Counted from the first letter of the stretch, positions 27,585-38,074 are shown. The stretch is DNA of 64,000 nt from Neobacillus sp. YX16 (GCF_030123505.1 NZ_CP126115.1:5718001-5782000); one strand, 5' to 3'. Translations and numbers: made by a program. Notes: generated by a model from the sequence alone, not told the origin.

Positions 27585-30500
27585 TTAGCCTCCAACTACT
27601 TCATTTTCAGTTTCTATGCTGTGTTTCTTTTGTTTACGGAAAATGACCAATGCAGCAATGGCCACACCTAGACCGCCAATTCCACCAAGAGATCCCGCAA
27701 ACAACGGCTTATTGTTGTACCAACGGACAATTGGGTTCGTAGATACAAGCAATTCTTTCACTTCTTTCGATAGTTCATTACCAGCTGCATCCACCGCTGT
27801 AATCTTTACATCCTGCAAATCATTAGAGCTTTGGATCGCAAAGGTAAAGTTCTCCCCTTCCGCCTTATGGTCAACGACCTTACCATTCAAATAAATGGTC
27901 GCACCGTTAAGGACCAGATTGTCCTTGATGGATACCGATACCGTTTTATTCTCAACGGGATACTGGCGGCCATTTTCTAAATCAATGGGTACAATCACAG
28001 GAGCGGTCTTGTCGATACCGAATGAAACCTCAGCTTTTTTCTTTTCATCGATGGTTTCATTAACGTTACCCGCTACATCCTCTGAGTAAATAGCAACGGT
28101 GTATTTACCGTCTGCAGCAAATAGATCTTTTTTCACCACATACGTGTACTGACTCCAAGTACCCTCACCACCTGTTTCCGTAACAGTATAATCTGTTCCT
28201 TCAACCAAATCACGAGGTGTACCATTTTTCGTCATCTTCACCTGAATGGTATCTTTCTTCAAGCTGTCGACATTTGTTTCTGTCAAGATAACGTCTTGTT
28301 CATCCTTCATATACTTACCATCTATCGCTTTCAAGGTTTCATCAAAGGTATAAACCGAACCAAAACGGTTCACAGAGAACATAATCGTTTGTGTTGATAC
28401 ATTTCCAGCAAAGTCAGTAAGAGTAGCTGTTAAGGTATAAAGATCGTCATTTTCCTTCGTTTTTTCAAAGTTTTTGAACGTATAGACTTGACCGTTCGGA
28501 GCCTCCGCAGAGCTTCCAGCCAATGATACGTTCCCTTTATTCCACCCTTTTAAGCTAATTGAAACGGCACTCTTATTGAAATTCGTATCTGAATAAGAGA
28601 TGACTGGGGCAACATCGCCATTATTAGCAGACTTGTCTGCTACACCCGTAATGCTAAGCTTAGGCACAGTTTGGTCAACAATGAATGTATCCACGGAATA
28701 ATCAGCAGCCACATTGCCTGCCATATCCGTATAGGCTACATCAAAGCTATAAGTCGCATCAGCAGAATACTGGATGGTAGCTGTGTGAACATCACCATTT
28801 GTAGACCATCCACTTGTTTTCGGGAATGCTACTGGGTTACCACCATCTGTTGCGGTGCCTGTCACCTGAATACGACTTGTTTCAAAATTATGCTCTTTAA
28901 TAGAAATCGTCGCCGTTCTAGCATTTTTAAAATAATTACCATTTGCTGCTGAATTATTGTTATACGCTACGTTAATTACAGGAACCGTTTTATCGAGTGT
29001 AAATTTATGCTGGGCGAAAGGGGCAGCCACATTTCCTGCATTATCTTTGTATTTGATATCAAATGTGTAATCTCCATCTGCACTGTATTTAACGGTTGCA
29101 GTATAAGTGGTTTTATCTGGGTCCTGAGAATTTGCTCTAGTTGTCCAGCCAACTAATTTAGGAATAACACCATCTGTATTGGTAATCGCATGAACAACAT
29201 CATTGGCCTTAAAGTTACGCTCGGTAATAACAATCGTCGCTGTGCGATCTGCCTTGAAGAAATCAGCATTTTGCGCATCAGCTGTGTTGTTATCATACGT
29301 AACCTCCATGGTAGGAGCAGTCTTGTCGATGCTAAAATTAATAAACTTTTCCGAGGTGTTTCCTACTCGGTCCGTTATTTTTACTTTGACAACAATACCA
29401 TTACTATTATTCGTAACAGTTAGTTTTTTTGTCATTTCAGTGACAAGATTCTCATCAAACTTTGTTTTACTCCAGCCTTCAAGATTTCCAGCAAGTTTGC
29501 CCTCATTGTCGATTGCAACCTTACCAGCTTGATTATGAGCGGTATCATAAGGTGCAACAACAGACCATTCAACCTCTGCAAGACCTGAATACGTATCCGT
29601 TACGGTTACATTTACATCAACATTTTTGTTATAAAGATCTTTATTTTCATTGTCTTTAAAAGATGTTTTAACTACTGGGTCAATCTTGATAGCAGATGTC
29701 TCTTCGTGCTTCTTAGCATCTTCAATTACAGCACCATCTGGTGTGACAAAATCACTACTGTTCGTAACATGGTCTGTTGCTTTCGCATAAATCTGACCTT
29801 TAAATGATGCTGGAACAGTGAAAGTAACTTCACGATCAGTTGAAATGGCTGCAATATTGTTACTATCAGATTTCTCTAGTAAAGAACCATCTGATTGTAA
29901 TGCATAGGTTTTACCATTCTCATAGTCTTGTAAATAAACAGTGATGGATTGGAGGCCACTCGCTGCCTTGCCCGTTTCGGTATTATCTTCTGCTGTTACC
30001 GTCACTTGCGTTGGCTTTTTGAAAAAGAATCCATACTTGGTTAACTCAACAGATTGATATGGACGATTCTGTTCCACTGCATTTTCGCCAGCAGCACTAA
30101 ACGCGAACTGGGTGATTTCTGGCAGCTTATTATCGATATAAACGGTTTTTACTAATTTTGTAGGATCTACAGTGTTTTCAGGATTATCCAGTAGATTGCC
30201 GGCATTATCCGATACCTCTACTGAAAGTTCGTATGAACCATTTTCGTTAATTCCTACATCCTTTGTATGAATAGCCTCAAGAGACATACTCGATTCTAGT
30301 TGAGTCTCATACTTGTATTCTTTTTCGTATCCTTTTTCTTGTTCCTTGTTCACCTGAACTTTAGCATTCTTAATACCAGATTCAATATCTGATTTCGTAT
30401 CTTGAACGTTAATTTCAAAGGTAACGTCATTGCTATAGAAAACTTTACCGGAATGATCCACATACGGAATTACTTTATCACCGTGGGTAACTTGAATATC

Positions 30501-33500
30501 GGCAGTAGGAGATGTATTCTCAATCATTAATTCATCATTGCCCTTTGCTTTGATATTCGAATTACCTGCATTAACCCGATAGGTTTCTTGATTGTCTACA
30601 TTGTCTGTCACGACAACATCAAAAGTTCCTTTAAAACTTACAACATCTAGAGTAAATGTTGCTACGGCATTCAATCCATCTCTTATGATGTCTGCCTCTA
30701 ACTTTTTAACTTCCTGATTCTTTGCTGAAGTAGCATTTACATAAAGATCTTTAATTCCAGCAATGTCATCCTTAGCCTTTACAGTAATTTCAATTTCCTC
30801 ATTAAAGAAGGTTCCAAAGGTTAGGAAATTGATTGCTTTCGCAAGACCACTATCATACTTAGGTTCAAAGGTTACCGCTTCTTTGCCATCCATGAGTTCT
30901 GGAACCTTCGTATCTACGAAAATAGTTTTTTCTACTGGAGTACTATTTTTATTCCCGGCATTATCCGTAACTTCCGCTGATACCTTGTAAGAACCATCAT
31001 CTTCAATGTTAACTCCAGCATGGCTTAAGTCAACAGTTGTGAAAGTATAAGGAACCTCATGGGTTTCCTTATCAGAATAATCTTCCTTTTTGAAGGTCTT
31101 ATCATCATTTGAACTAATGGTTACCGTATCCACACCTGATTGCTGATCGCCCACTACTACATCAAACGTTACATCACCATTGTAAAATTCTTGACCAGCG
31201 TCATTCACATATTTTGTAACTTTACCTTCATCATGTGTCACGCCGATGCTTGCCTCTGGAGCAATGCTTTCAATCATCACTTTTCCATTTTCTGCAACCA
31301 TATTTGAATGTATATTCGTGATTTTAACTGAATTTTCATTGTTAACATTGTCAGTCACTACTACAGTTAGTGTACCATTATGACCATCTTTAAGAGTGAA
31401 CGTTTCTTTAGCAGTCAATTTTCCTTTTTCAAAGCTGCCTTCTACTCTTTCAGGAACATCTTCTTCATCCGTAGACTTTAATTCAATCCCTTTAACACCT
31501 GAAGCATCGTCTTTACCCTTAACGGTTACTTCCATTTCTTGATTAAAGAAAGTCCCAAATGTAAGGAAGTTTATGGCACTCGCAAAGAACCCATTATTTT
31601 TCGGAGTTAAGGTAACAGCTGTTTTTTCGCCATCTAGTTCAGGAGTAATTTTATCAATGTTGATGGTTACTCGCTTAACGTCTGATTCATTTCCGGCTTT
31701 ATCAACACTCCAAATGCTGTAAATGCCTTGGTAATTTTTATCCTCTGTTAGAAACTCAAATTGATTCGTTTCAGAGTCAAATTTAGCCTCTTTGCGATTT
31801 TCTAGAGAGTACTCACCTTCACTATAGTAAACCTTATCAATCGCAGTGGAATAGGGAACGCTATTTCTATCAATTTTCTCTTCAATATTATCTATCGTAC
31901 CTGAAACGGTAACAGCCCCACTAAACCAGAGTGAATCTCCAACTTTTTCTTTGTCCTCACCTGTCAGCAGCAAAGTATCGTTTACTTCAGGCTTTTGCTT
32001 ATCGATTACAAGATATAAGTTTCCTGGTAATTGAATAGATTGCTCATTTTTCGAATAAAAGAAATTCTTTGTTTTAACGCTTAACGTTTTAATTTCAATC
32101 GAATGACCAATGTAATACTCTGGTGCCCAACCATAGTTAATTTTCAACCGATTAAAAGGGTCAACTGGTTTTAATCTCAATTTGGTATCTTTTGAAAAAA
32201 TGTATAAATTATCAACATGATTTCCACTCGTACGTTTCTTTTCAATTAAAGATCCAGTTTCAGGTGTCATCTCCATATAATTGCCCCATGGTTCATCAGA
32301 AAGAGGGATCGGTTCAAATGAAACTTGAACGTTTGTTTCTTTTGTAATGTTTTTAAGACTGTAGGTAAAAGTTCCATCATCATTGTCAATAAAGTCTTCA
32401 GATTCAAGAGAGATACTTGAACCCTCTACAAATATTTCCTTAATTCGATAAGATTCATCAGGTGTTATGGTTACAGCAGTTTGACTGCCATGTTCCACTT
32501 CAGAATCTACGGATGAAATCGTACCATTTTCAACATATTCACCATTCTCATCTTTTTCACTCATTACAGAGGTAGTCACTTCATGAGTATTGATCGCAAA
32601 AGTGACAGTTACCTCCAAATTTTTCTTAACATTTGGTATGGTGTAGGAAAAGTTTTGTGTGCTTTCCTTCACATCTTCTGGAATGTCTACTTCTACATAC
32701 TCGTCTTTATTTACATTTTTAATTTGAATACGATCAACATGATAATTAGGTAGTGGGATTGCCGTAAACGAAGCGTCTTTACCATGCTTTACTTCTACCT
32801 TTCCACCATCTGAAGTATAAATGGTTCCATACTCATTCGTAGTAAAAGTAATAAAATAGGTGTTGGTTTCAAATTCCACGTCTATACGTTGATTTTCTGT
32901 CACGTTAGCGAGAGAGAAAGTATGATTCTTAGTAGAATTTGTAACATCAGTTGGAAGTGGAAGTTCTAATATTTCTTCGCCTTTCGTGATTTTAATACTC
33001 TTAATATGATTACTAGTACTCGGAACCACCGTATAGGATACATCTGATCCATGTAGGACAGAATCAGTTTTTATTTGAAGATTATCCTTTTTGACAATAC
33101 CGTCGCCCTCAGCATAGTTCAATTCAATCTCATAGGTTTTCAAGACAAATTCAACTACAACAGTTGTTTCATCAGAAATAGCAGGAATTTTTGTACTGTA
33201 CCCTAGCTTTTCTTTCTCTGAAACCTCTACTACATCGTTATGACCAATTTTCACAGACTTAATTTCGGAATTTGTATCCGGAGTAACGACTAATTCAACT
33301 TCTGTACCTTCTAAAACAGGAACGGGACTTGTGGTATATTCTGTTCCGTCAATTTCAACTTTACCTGTTCCATTACCAGCCGATTCAACTTTTACATTAT
33401 AGGTAACTGGTTCCGTTACTGGATTTGATTCAGATACCGGTTCAGTTTCAGGTCCAGGTCCAGGTTCAGTTTCCAATTCAGGTACCGTTTCTGAATCTTG

Positions 33501-33674
33501 AGCAGCCAAGTCATCCGTATTTTGGGTTATTGTATCTGTTGTCTCTATCGTGTCTTCCCCATTTTCTGCATATACCGGCAGGCCTGTACCAACTGGTATC
33601 TGATAGGTAACGAGCAAGATGGCAAGTACTAAAGCCAAAATGCGAGTGACCCTTGATTTCTTCCTTGTATGCAT
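27585..33674 (-). CDS. Giant Ig-like repeat surface protein, 2029 residues
   Basis: A signal peptide covers about 1-35. An acidic Thr/Glu/Pro-rich segment (about 40-85) leads into four or five bacterial InlB-B-like repeats (about 90-455, pattern YxVxxxxxGxGxVxxxxxxxxxGTxVxLxxxPxxxxxIxxV). At least eight Ig-like units follow, each closing with DNAGN and VDKTxP-type turns (e.g. VSAEVTDNAGNKNSTP). The C-terminus has a membrane helix (near 1990-2012) and a short cytoplasmic tail, FRKQKKHSIETENEVVGG, with no LPXTG motif. The ATG has AAGGAGAGAG upstream. Such a stalk could span the cell wall; EsaA/YueB-type subunits of other type VII systems are also long extracellular proteins, but no homology to them is visible. 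Confidence 0.85.
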   Translation of the reverse strand: MHTRKKSRVTRILALVLAILLVTYQIPVGTGLPVYAENGEDTIETTDTITQNTDDLAAQDSETVPELETEPGPGPETEPVSESNPVTEPVTYNVKVESAGNGTGKVEIDGTEYTTSPVPVLEGTEVELVVTPDTNSEIKSVKIGHNDVVEVSEKEKLGYSTKIPAISDETTVVVEFVLKTYEIELNYAEGDGIVKKDNLQIKTDSVLHGSDVSYTVVPSTSNHIKSIKITKGEEILELPLPTDVTNSTKNHTFSLANVTENQRIDVEFETNTYFITFTTNEYGTIYTSDGGKVEVKHGKDASFTAIPLPNYHVDRIQIKNVNKDEYVEVDIPEDVKESTQNFSYTIPNVKKNLEVTVTFAINTHEVTTSVMSEKDENGEYVENGTISSVDSEVEHGSQTAVTITPDESYRIKEIFVEGSSISLESEDFIDNDDGTFTYSLKNITKETNVQVSFEPIPLSDEPWGNYMEMTPETGSLIEKKRTSGNHVDNLYIFSKDTKLRLKPVDPFNRLKINYGWAPEYYIGHSIEIKTLSVKTKNFFYSKNEQSIQLPGNLYLVIDKQKPEVNDTLLLTGEDKEKVGDSLWFSGAVTVSGTIDNIEEKIDRNSVPYSTAIDKVYYSEGEYSLENRKEAKFDSETNQFEFLTEDKNYQGIYSIWSVDKAGNESDVKRVTINIDKITPELDGEKTAVTLTPKNNGFFASAINFLTFGTFFNQEMEVTVKGKDDASGVKGIELKSTDEEDVPERVEGSFEKGKLTAKETFTLKDGHNGTLTVVVTDNVNNENSVKITNIHSNMVAENGKVMIESIAPEASIGVTHDEGKVTKYVNDAGQEFYNGDVTFDVVVGDQQSGVDTVTISSNDDKTFKKEDYSDKETHEVPYTFTTVDLSHAGVNIEDDGSYKVSAEVTDNAGNKNSTPVEKTIFVDTKVPELMDGKEAVTFEPKYDSGLAKAINFLTFGTFFNEEIEITVKAKDDIAGIKDLYVNATSAKNQEVKKLEADIIRDGLNAVATFTLDVVSFKGTFDVVVTDNVDNQETYRVNAGNSNIKAKGNDELMIENTSPTADIQVTHGDKVIPYVDHSGKVFYSNDVTFEINVQDTKSDIESGIKNAKVQVNKEQEKGYEKEYKYETQLESSMSLEAIHTKDVGINENGSYELSVEVSDNAGNLLDNPENTVDPTKLVKTVYIDNKLPEITQFAFSAAGENAVEQNRPYQSVELTKYGFFFKKPTQVTVTAEDNTETGKAASGLQSITVYLQDYENGKTYALQSDGSLLEKSDSNNIAAISTDREVTFTVPASFKGQIYAKATDHVTNSSDFVTPDGAVIEDAKKHEETSAIKIDPVVKTSFKDNENKDLYNKNVDVNVTVTDTYSGLAEVEWSVVAPYDTAHNQAGKVAIDNEGKLAGNLEGWSKTKFDENLVTEMTKKLTVTNNSNGIVVKVKITDRVGNTSEKFINFSIDKTAPTMEVTYDNNTADAQNADFFKADRTATIVITERNFKANDVVHAITNTDGVIPKLVGWTTRANSQDPDKTTYTATVKYSADGDYTFDIKYKDNAGNVAAPFAQHKFTLDKTVPVINVAYNNNSAANGNYFKNARTATISIKEHNFETSRIQVTGTATDGGNPVAFPKTSGWSTNGDVHTATIQYSADATYSFDVAYTDMAGNVAADYSVDTFIVDQTVPKLSITGVADKSANNGDVAPVISYSDTNFNKSAVSISLKGWNKGNVSLAGSSAEAPNGQVYTFKNFEKTKENDDLYTLTATLTDFAGNVSTQTIMFSVNRFGSVYTFDETLKAIDGKYMKDEQDVILTETNVDSLKKDTIQVKMTKNGTPRDLVEGTDYTVTETGGEGTWSQYTYVVKKDLFAADGKYTVAIYSEDVAGNVNETIDEKKKAEVSFGIDKTAPVIVPIDLENGRQYPVENKTVSVSIKDNLVLNGATIYLNGKVVDHKAEGENFTFAIQSSNDLQDVKITAVDAAGNELSKEVKELLVSTNPIVRWYNNKPLFAGSLGGIGGLGVAIAALVIFRKQKKHSIETENEVVGG

Positions 33675-33724
33675 TTGTTTTCTCTCTCCTTAAGAAATTA
33701 AAATCATGTAGTTGTTTAAAAAAC

Positions 33725-34423
33725 TTAAATCACTTCATTTGTATGGGTGATTTTTATATCCTTCACGATTTTAAATTCAATCGCTAACACCTTTGTAACA
33801 TTCTTGCTATCTAATTCCGTAGTTCCATTTAATACGGTGGTCCCAATATCCTCTGCCAAGACCACGGTACCGTTATCAAGTACTTCCGTTTCATTCATCA
33901 ACACTTCGGTCCCTTTTTCGAGTACCTCTGTTTCATTCATCAGTACTTCTGTAGAATCAGAATAAATTCCCGTTAACACTTGGGTTTCTTCAGTCAGAAC
34001 CGTTGTAGCCTCATCCATAATTGAAAGGTTCTCCTGCTCGGAAATTACTTCTGTCGGCAGGTTCTCCACCACAGTCGGACGAGAGGATTGAGCAGTAATC
34101 CCTTTTATCTCTAAGTACTTTGACTCTTCAGAGATGGCAGCTTGAGTGCTGCCAGCCTTTCCTGTTCTCCCGAATCGAGAACTTACAGGGGCAGTTAACG
34201 TTCCTCTTTCCACATTAAAAGTGCTGGGCCTGTGCTGCTTATTACCCGTAAGTTTGTTCTTTTCTCGGATTTCTTGTATCTGTCTTGCTGCCGTTTTACC
34301 ATTCAAATCACCAATAATCGCGGGAATGTTCATCTTGAAAAACATAAAAACAACGACTATCAACAGGATACCTGCAAGGGAATATCCGACAATTGAAATA
34401 ATTAGCCACGTTGTTGCATCCAT
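33725..34423 (-). CDS. Membrane-anchored protein with an array of Thr-x-Val/Glu-Leu motifs
   Basis: 232 residues from the ATG at 34423, which has AGGGGGAA upstream; an in-frame TTG 18 bp earlier is less likely. One membrane helix covers about 7-28 (IISIVGYSLAGILLIVVVFM). A basic linker follows. From about residue 137 there are roughly ten four-residue motifs in a row: TTVL, TQVL, TEVL four times, TVVL, TTVL, TTEL, TKVL. The same TTVL word occurs twice in the FHA protein of this operon. FHA domains bind phosphothreonine with a preferred residue at +3. With a kinase, a phosphatase and two FHA proteins adjacent, I infer this is a multi-site phospho-Thr scaffold. No known family recognised. Confidence 0.8.
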   Translation of the reverse strand: MDATTWLIISIVGYSLAGILLIVVVFMFFKMNIPAIIGDLNGKTAARQIQEIREKNKLTGNKQHRPSTFNVERGTLTAPVSSRFGRTGKAGSTQAAISEESKYLEIKGITAQSSRPTVVENLPTEVISEQENLSIMDEATTVLTEETQVLTGIYSDSTEVLMNETEVLEKGTEVLMNETEVLDNGTVVLAEDIGTTVLNGTTELDSKNVTKVLAIEFKIVKDIKITHTNEVI

Positions 34424-34437
34424 TCGAATTCCCCCTG

Positions 34438-36114
34438 TCAATTCCGATATGCTTTATCGATTTCTTGAGCGATTAAATCAAAACGATCCACTACCTCATT
34501 TTTTATAGCGGTCGTTTTGTCTGTTGATACATCTACATCATTTGTGCTTTTCTTCACAGATTCAACAACCGAACGAATATCACTTTCTGTTACCCCATCT
34601 GCTTTGAATTTCCTAGCATGCTGCTCGACAGAAAACATTGTCAATCGGTAGAGTTCCAATTTAACAATTTCACTTTCGTCATCAATCAGCTTCATCAGCT
34701 CTTTAATATTTTCCCAATACGGTTTATATTTCCCTTTATCAGAGGCTTCTTCTACTAAAATCGTAATATCTTGATTAAACCGGCCAATCTCCCGGTAGAT
34801 AACAGCCATTTTGTAAAACTCACTATCCTTAGAGCCATAGCGGACCGCATCATCGAACCATTTAACCGAGCTAATCATTCTAGTAGTCTGATTATCACTG
34901 GTCTCACTTTTTCCATAGTCGTAGTAATACCAATAAGCTTTACCGATTTCAAATGCAAGATTGGCATAGGCAGGATTTTCATACAAGTCTATTAAATGGG
35001 GACTAATGATCTTCGTGAGTATTTCCTCTTCTTCGACTGAAAAGGAAGCATTATTTTTAAAAGTATTCACTAATTCCTCATAGGCCTTGGTCTCCGTGGG
35101 CTTAATATCAATGGCCTTTAAATAATAGTCTATCTTTTTGCTCTCCGCCGTTGCAGCCTCGGCATTTTCAATATTCGCATGGTAATCATCATTTGTTGTC
35201 GAAATGTTCATTACCTGACCCAAAATGCCAACCGCTAAGAAAAGAACCGCTGCCCCGCTTACTAGACTAAAGTTGCTAAGCTTTGCCTTTTGCTTGGCTC
35301 GATAAAGATCATCTATTTCTTCATAATGATTCAGTGCATATAACAACTCGGCACAAGATTGATAGCGATCATCAGGATTAAGCTGCGTACATTTTTGAAT
35401 GATTCTTTCCAAACCACCAGATAATTGGGGATTCCAATGGCGAATGGGATATAACTCGTATGGCGGCTCACAAGGATTCTGCCCTGTAACCAAATGATAG
35501 AGCGTGACCCCAAGACAATAGACATCCGTTCGCGCATCACTTTGACCTTTGCCGCCGAACTGCTCAGGTGCTGCATATCCTTTTGTTCCCAAACTTACCG
35601 TATCTGCTAGATTTTGCTCCTTGTATTCCCTGGCGATACCAAAGTCGATGAGCTTTATGTTGCCATCCGGCTTTAACATCACGTTTGCAGGCTTCATATC
35701 ACGATAAATGATGGGCGGATCACAGGTATGCAAGTAATCTAGCACCTCACAAAGCTGCTTGGCCCATTCAATGACTAAATCCTGCGGCTGCGCTCCATAC
35801 TCCTCCAAAATTTTATTCAACGGTTCCCCTTCAATGTAGTCCATAATGACATAAATCATATTTACATGGTCGATGATGTCTACAATACGAGGTAATGAAG
35901 GATGGTCCAGCTTCTTAATCATGTTGGCTTCGTCAATGGCACTTTGAATGAAAACTTGGTTATTCTTATCTCTTCCGTTTTTTTCAATTTTTTTGACTGC
36001 CCACTGTTTGTTGAGCCGCTTGTCCATTGCCAGGTATACCTTTGACATACCGCCCTGTCCAATCAACTTCAGTATTTCATATTTACCCTCTACAACTGAC
36101 CCAATTGCTGCCAA
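34438..36114 (-). CDS. Membrane Ser/Thr protein kinase (PknB/Hanks type) with helical C-terminal domain
   Basis: 558 residues. The catalytic domain (about 11-270) has the Gly loop GQGGMSKVY, catalytic Lys41 in WAVKKI, the loop YRDMKPANVM (Asp139), DFG (157-159) and GTKGYAAPE. One membrane helix lies near 283-303. The outside domain has tetratricopeptide-like helices in place of PASTA repeats, so it is not the cell-wall kinase PrkC. The start is a TTG with GATGGGGAT upstream. It lies between the PP2C phosphatase and the Thr-motif protein, which are its likely antagonist and substrate. Confidence 0.93.
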   Translation of the reverse strand: MAAIGSVVEGKYEILKLIGQGGMSKVYLAMDKRLNKQWAVKKIEKNGRDKNNQVFIQSAIDEANMIKKLDHPSLPRIVDIIDHVNMIYVIMDYIEGEPLNKILEEYGAQPQDLVIEWAKQLCEVLDYLHTCDPPIIYRDMKPANVMLKPDGNIKLIDFGIAREYKEQNLADTVSLGTKGYAAPEQFGGKGQSDARTDVYCLGVTLYHLVTGQNPCEPPYELYPIRHWNPQLSGGLERIIQKCTQLNPDDRYQSCAELLYALNHYEEIDDLYRAKQKAKLSNFSLVSGAAVLFLAVGILGQVMNISTTNDDYHANIENAEAATAESKKIDYYLKAIDIKPTETKAYEELVNTFKNNASFSVEEEEILTKIISPHLIDLYENPAYANLAFEIGKAYWYYYDYGKSETSDNQTTRMISSVKWFDDAVRYGSKDSEFYKMAVIYREIGRFNQDITILVEEASDKGKYKPYWENIKELMKLIDDESEIVKLELYRLTMFSVEQHARKFKADGVTESDIRSVVESVKKSTNDVDVSTDKTTAIKNEVVDRFDLIAQEIDKAYRN

Positions 36115-36129
36115 ACGAAATCCCCATCC

Positions 36130-36897
36130 TTACAGAAGTTTAACAAGCACAACGGTGATATTATCGGTTTCTTGTCTTTGCTTATTAAGTTCAACCAATT
36201 CTTTTGCTTTTTGTTCCATGATGGCTTCATCCCTTAGTGACGCTGGTGAGAAGGCATGATAAATTTCAGCCTCCGAGAGCATATGACGGAACCCATCTGA
36301 ACAGAGCATGTAAACTTCTCCCCGTTTAGGTGTTCCAGCCATAAACTGCGGCTCTACTAGTTTAGAAGCTCCGATACATTGCAAAAGAACATTTCGTCGT
36401 GGATCCAGCTTGGCTTGCTCTGGGGTTAGTGTTCCTCGTCTAACCTCTCTGCCGACAACCGTTTGATCTTCGGTCAGTATTTCAAGCTTTTGGTTCAGCC
36501 GATACACTCTCGAATCTCCGACATGGCCAATCAACATAAACGTCGAATCGATGATGAGCAAAGCGGTCACTGTGGTTCCCAACTGAATTCCTATTCTTCT
36601 TCCATACTCTGCGATTCTTTGATTTTGCTCTTTAATGATTCGATCCCAGCGATACCTGATCTCATCCCTATCACCATCACCAAGTTGTAGAGGAAGTTCC
36701 TGCTCGAACCATTCTGAAAAGGCATGGATGACACTTGCACTGGCAACTTCACCTTTAGAGAGGCCACCCATTCCGTCACAAATGACCGCTAGAAGAACTT
36801 TTCCAAGTGATGTATCAGCAACCTTTATACATAAGCTGTCTTGATTTGTTGCTTTTTTAATCCCGATATCGCTGTATGCCGCTGTTAATACTTCCAT
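36130..36897 (-). CDS. PP2C-type Ser/Thr protein phosphatase
   Basis: 255 residues, a single cytoplasmic PP2C domain of usual length. Metal-binding motifs are visible: NQDS (near 18-21), AVICDGMGG (near 37-45), GHVGDSRVY (near 123-131), LCSDGF and TDNITVVLV at the end. It should reverse the phosphorylation made by the neighbouring kinase. Genes are 15-19 bp apart on each side, so the phosphatase, kinase and FHA protein form one transcription unit. Confidence 0.94.
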   Translation of the reverse strand: MEVLTAAYSDIGIKKATNQDSLCIKVADTSLGKVLLAVICDGMGGLSKGEVASASVIHAFSEWFEQELPLQLGDGDRDEIRYRWDRIIKEQNQRIAEYGRRIGIQLGTTVTALLIIDSTFMLIGHVGDSRVYRLNQKLEILTEDQTVVGREVRRGTLTPEQAKLDPRRNVLLQCIGASKLVEPQFMAGTPKRGEVYMLCSDGFRHMLSEAEIYHAFSPASLRDEAIMEQKAKELVELNKQRQETDNITVVLVKLL

Positions 36898-36915
36898 TTT
36901 GCGAACCTTCCTTGC

Positions 36916-38046
36916 TTATATGTAAAAAACGAAGTCTTCATTGGCTAGTCTTACCTTTGTTCCTGAGAAAATCTCAACCTCTTTTTCTACCGGAATAACT
37001 CGTCCTTCTACATACGTTTTATTTGTCGAGTTATGATCGATAATATAATAACGACTATCCTTTGTAAGAATATCCGCATGACTTCGGCTAATGGCATTAT
37101 TATTGGAGATAAAATAATCACAATACTGACTTTCCTTGCCAATACGGAAAGAAGGCTTGTCAACACTGATTTTATCCTGCGTTTTTTCTCTGATTAAATA
37201 GGGGAAAGTTAGTTCTGCCCCACTATCTGCACCCAGCACTGTTGTCCCAAGGTCATAAGCATCTGCACCCAGAACGGTCGTTTCACTAAAACTTTGGGTA
37301 TCAGCTTTTCTTGTTTCAGGTTTTCCACAGTTGGTACAATGCTTTGAAGCTTCTTCCTTTGCCTCAGAAGCGCTAAACGGATTATAGGCAATCGGAGCAT
37401 TTTTTGACTTTCCATCACCCTGCTTCGCAGAATACCGGCTACTATCTCCAATATTCTTCGAATCAGAGGGAAGATAAGACTGGTTTTCTATCGGTTTTCC
37501 TATTATTTCAAAGAGGGTTTTTTCAAAGCCCTTAATTGAAAAAATAGAGTTACTCTTAAAATAGTTCAAATACGTACTCATATACTTGTGATCTTCATGT
37601 TTCGTAAAAACAACACGAAATGGCAAATCATTAAAAAAGTCAGCCAAACCATATGGATTTTGGTTATTCACAATCGGCCAGAAAATACATTTAATCTTTT
37701 TCGTTCTCGGATCAAGAAAAATAGAATGCCAATCCAACATAAGATTGTTTACATTCATTAAGTTCCTTTCACAATCCTTTACAACAGCTACAAGCTGTGT
37801 GATGACATCCAAAAACATCTTTTTGCTGACAACACTACTAAAATAGGATTGGAGCGTCATCATATCAACGATTGACCCCGTTAACGCTGTACCCTTTTTG
37901 TTCACTTCTGCATGCACAGGAATAAGATTCTCAAATAATCCCCCCGCAATGGCATTTAATTCGCGTTCATTGATGGCTTCGGGATGCAGTAGCTTATTCA
38001 CAACATTATATTTATTCTTGTTCAGTTCAACGGTTGTTTTACCCAT
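36916..38046 (-). CDS. FHA-domain protein with DUF6382-like N-terminal domain
   Basis: 376 residues. The N-terminal about 190 residues (ending near LFEIIGKP) resemble DUF6382, often fused to FHA domains in Firmicutes. A zinc-ribbon half CTNCGKPE lies near 241. Two TTVLGAD motifs follow (near 260 and 271). A C-terminal FHA domain (about 288-376) has FRIGKESQYCDYFI, then AISRSHADI and NSTNKTYVEG, carrying the phosphothreonine-binding Arg, Ser and Asn. It could dock onto phosphorylated TTVL motifs in itself or in the membrane protein. The N-terminal domain might stand in for EssB, which is not found here; that is speculation. Confidence 0.85.
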   Translation of the reverse strand: MGKTTVELNKNKYNVVNKLLHPEAINERELNAIAGGLFENLIPVHAEVNKKGTALTGSIVDMMTLQSYFSSVVSKKMFLDVITQLVAVVKDCERNLMNVNNLMLDWHSIFLDPRTKKIKCIFWPIVNNQNPYGLADFFNDLPFRVVFTKHEDHKYMSTYLNYFKSNSIFSIKGFEKTLFEIIGKPIENQSYLPSDSKNIGDSSRYSAKQGDGKSKNAPIAYNPFSASEAKEEASKHCTNCGKPETRKADTQSFSETTVLGADAYDLGTTVLGADSGAELTFPYLIREKTQDKISVDKPSFRIGKESQYCDYFISNNNAISRSHADILTKDSRYYIIDHNSTNKTYVEGRVIPVEKEVEIFSGTKVRLANEDFVFYI

Positions 38047-38074
38047 AAATATCTCCTGAATCCAAATTCTACTC

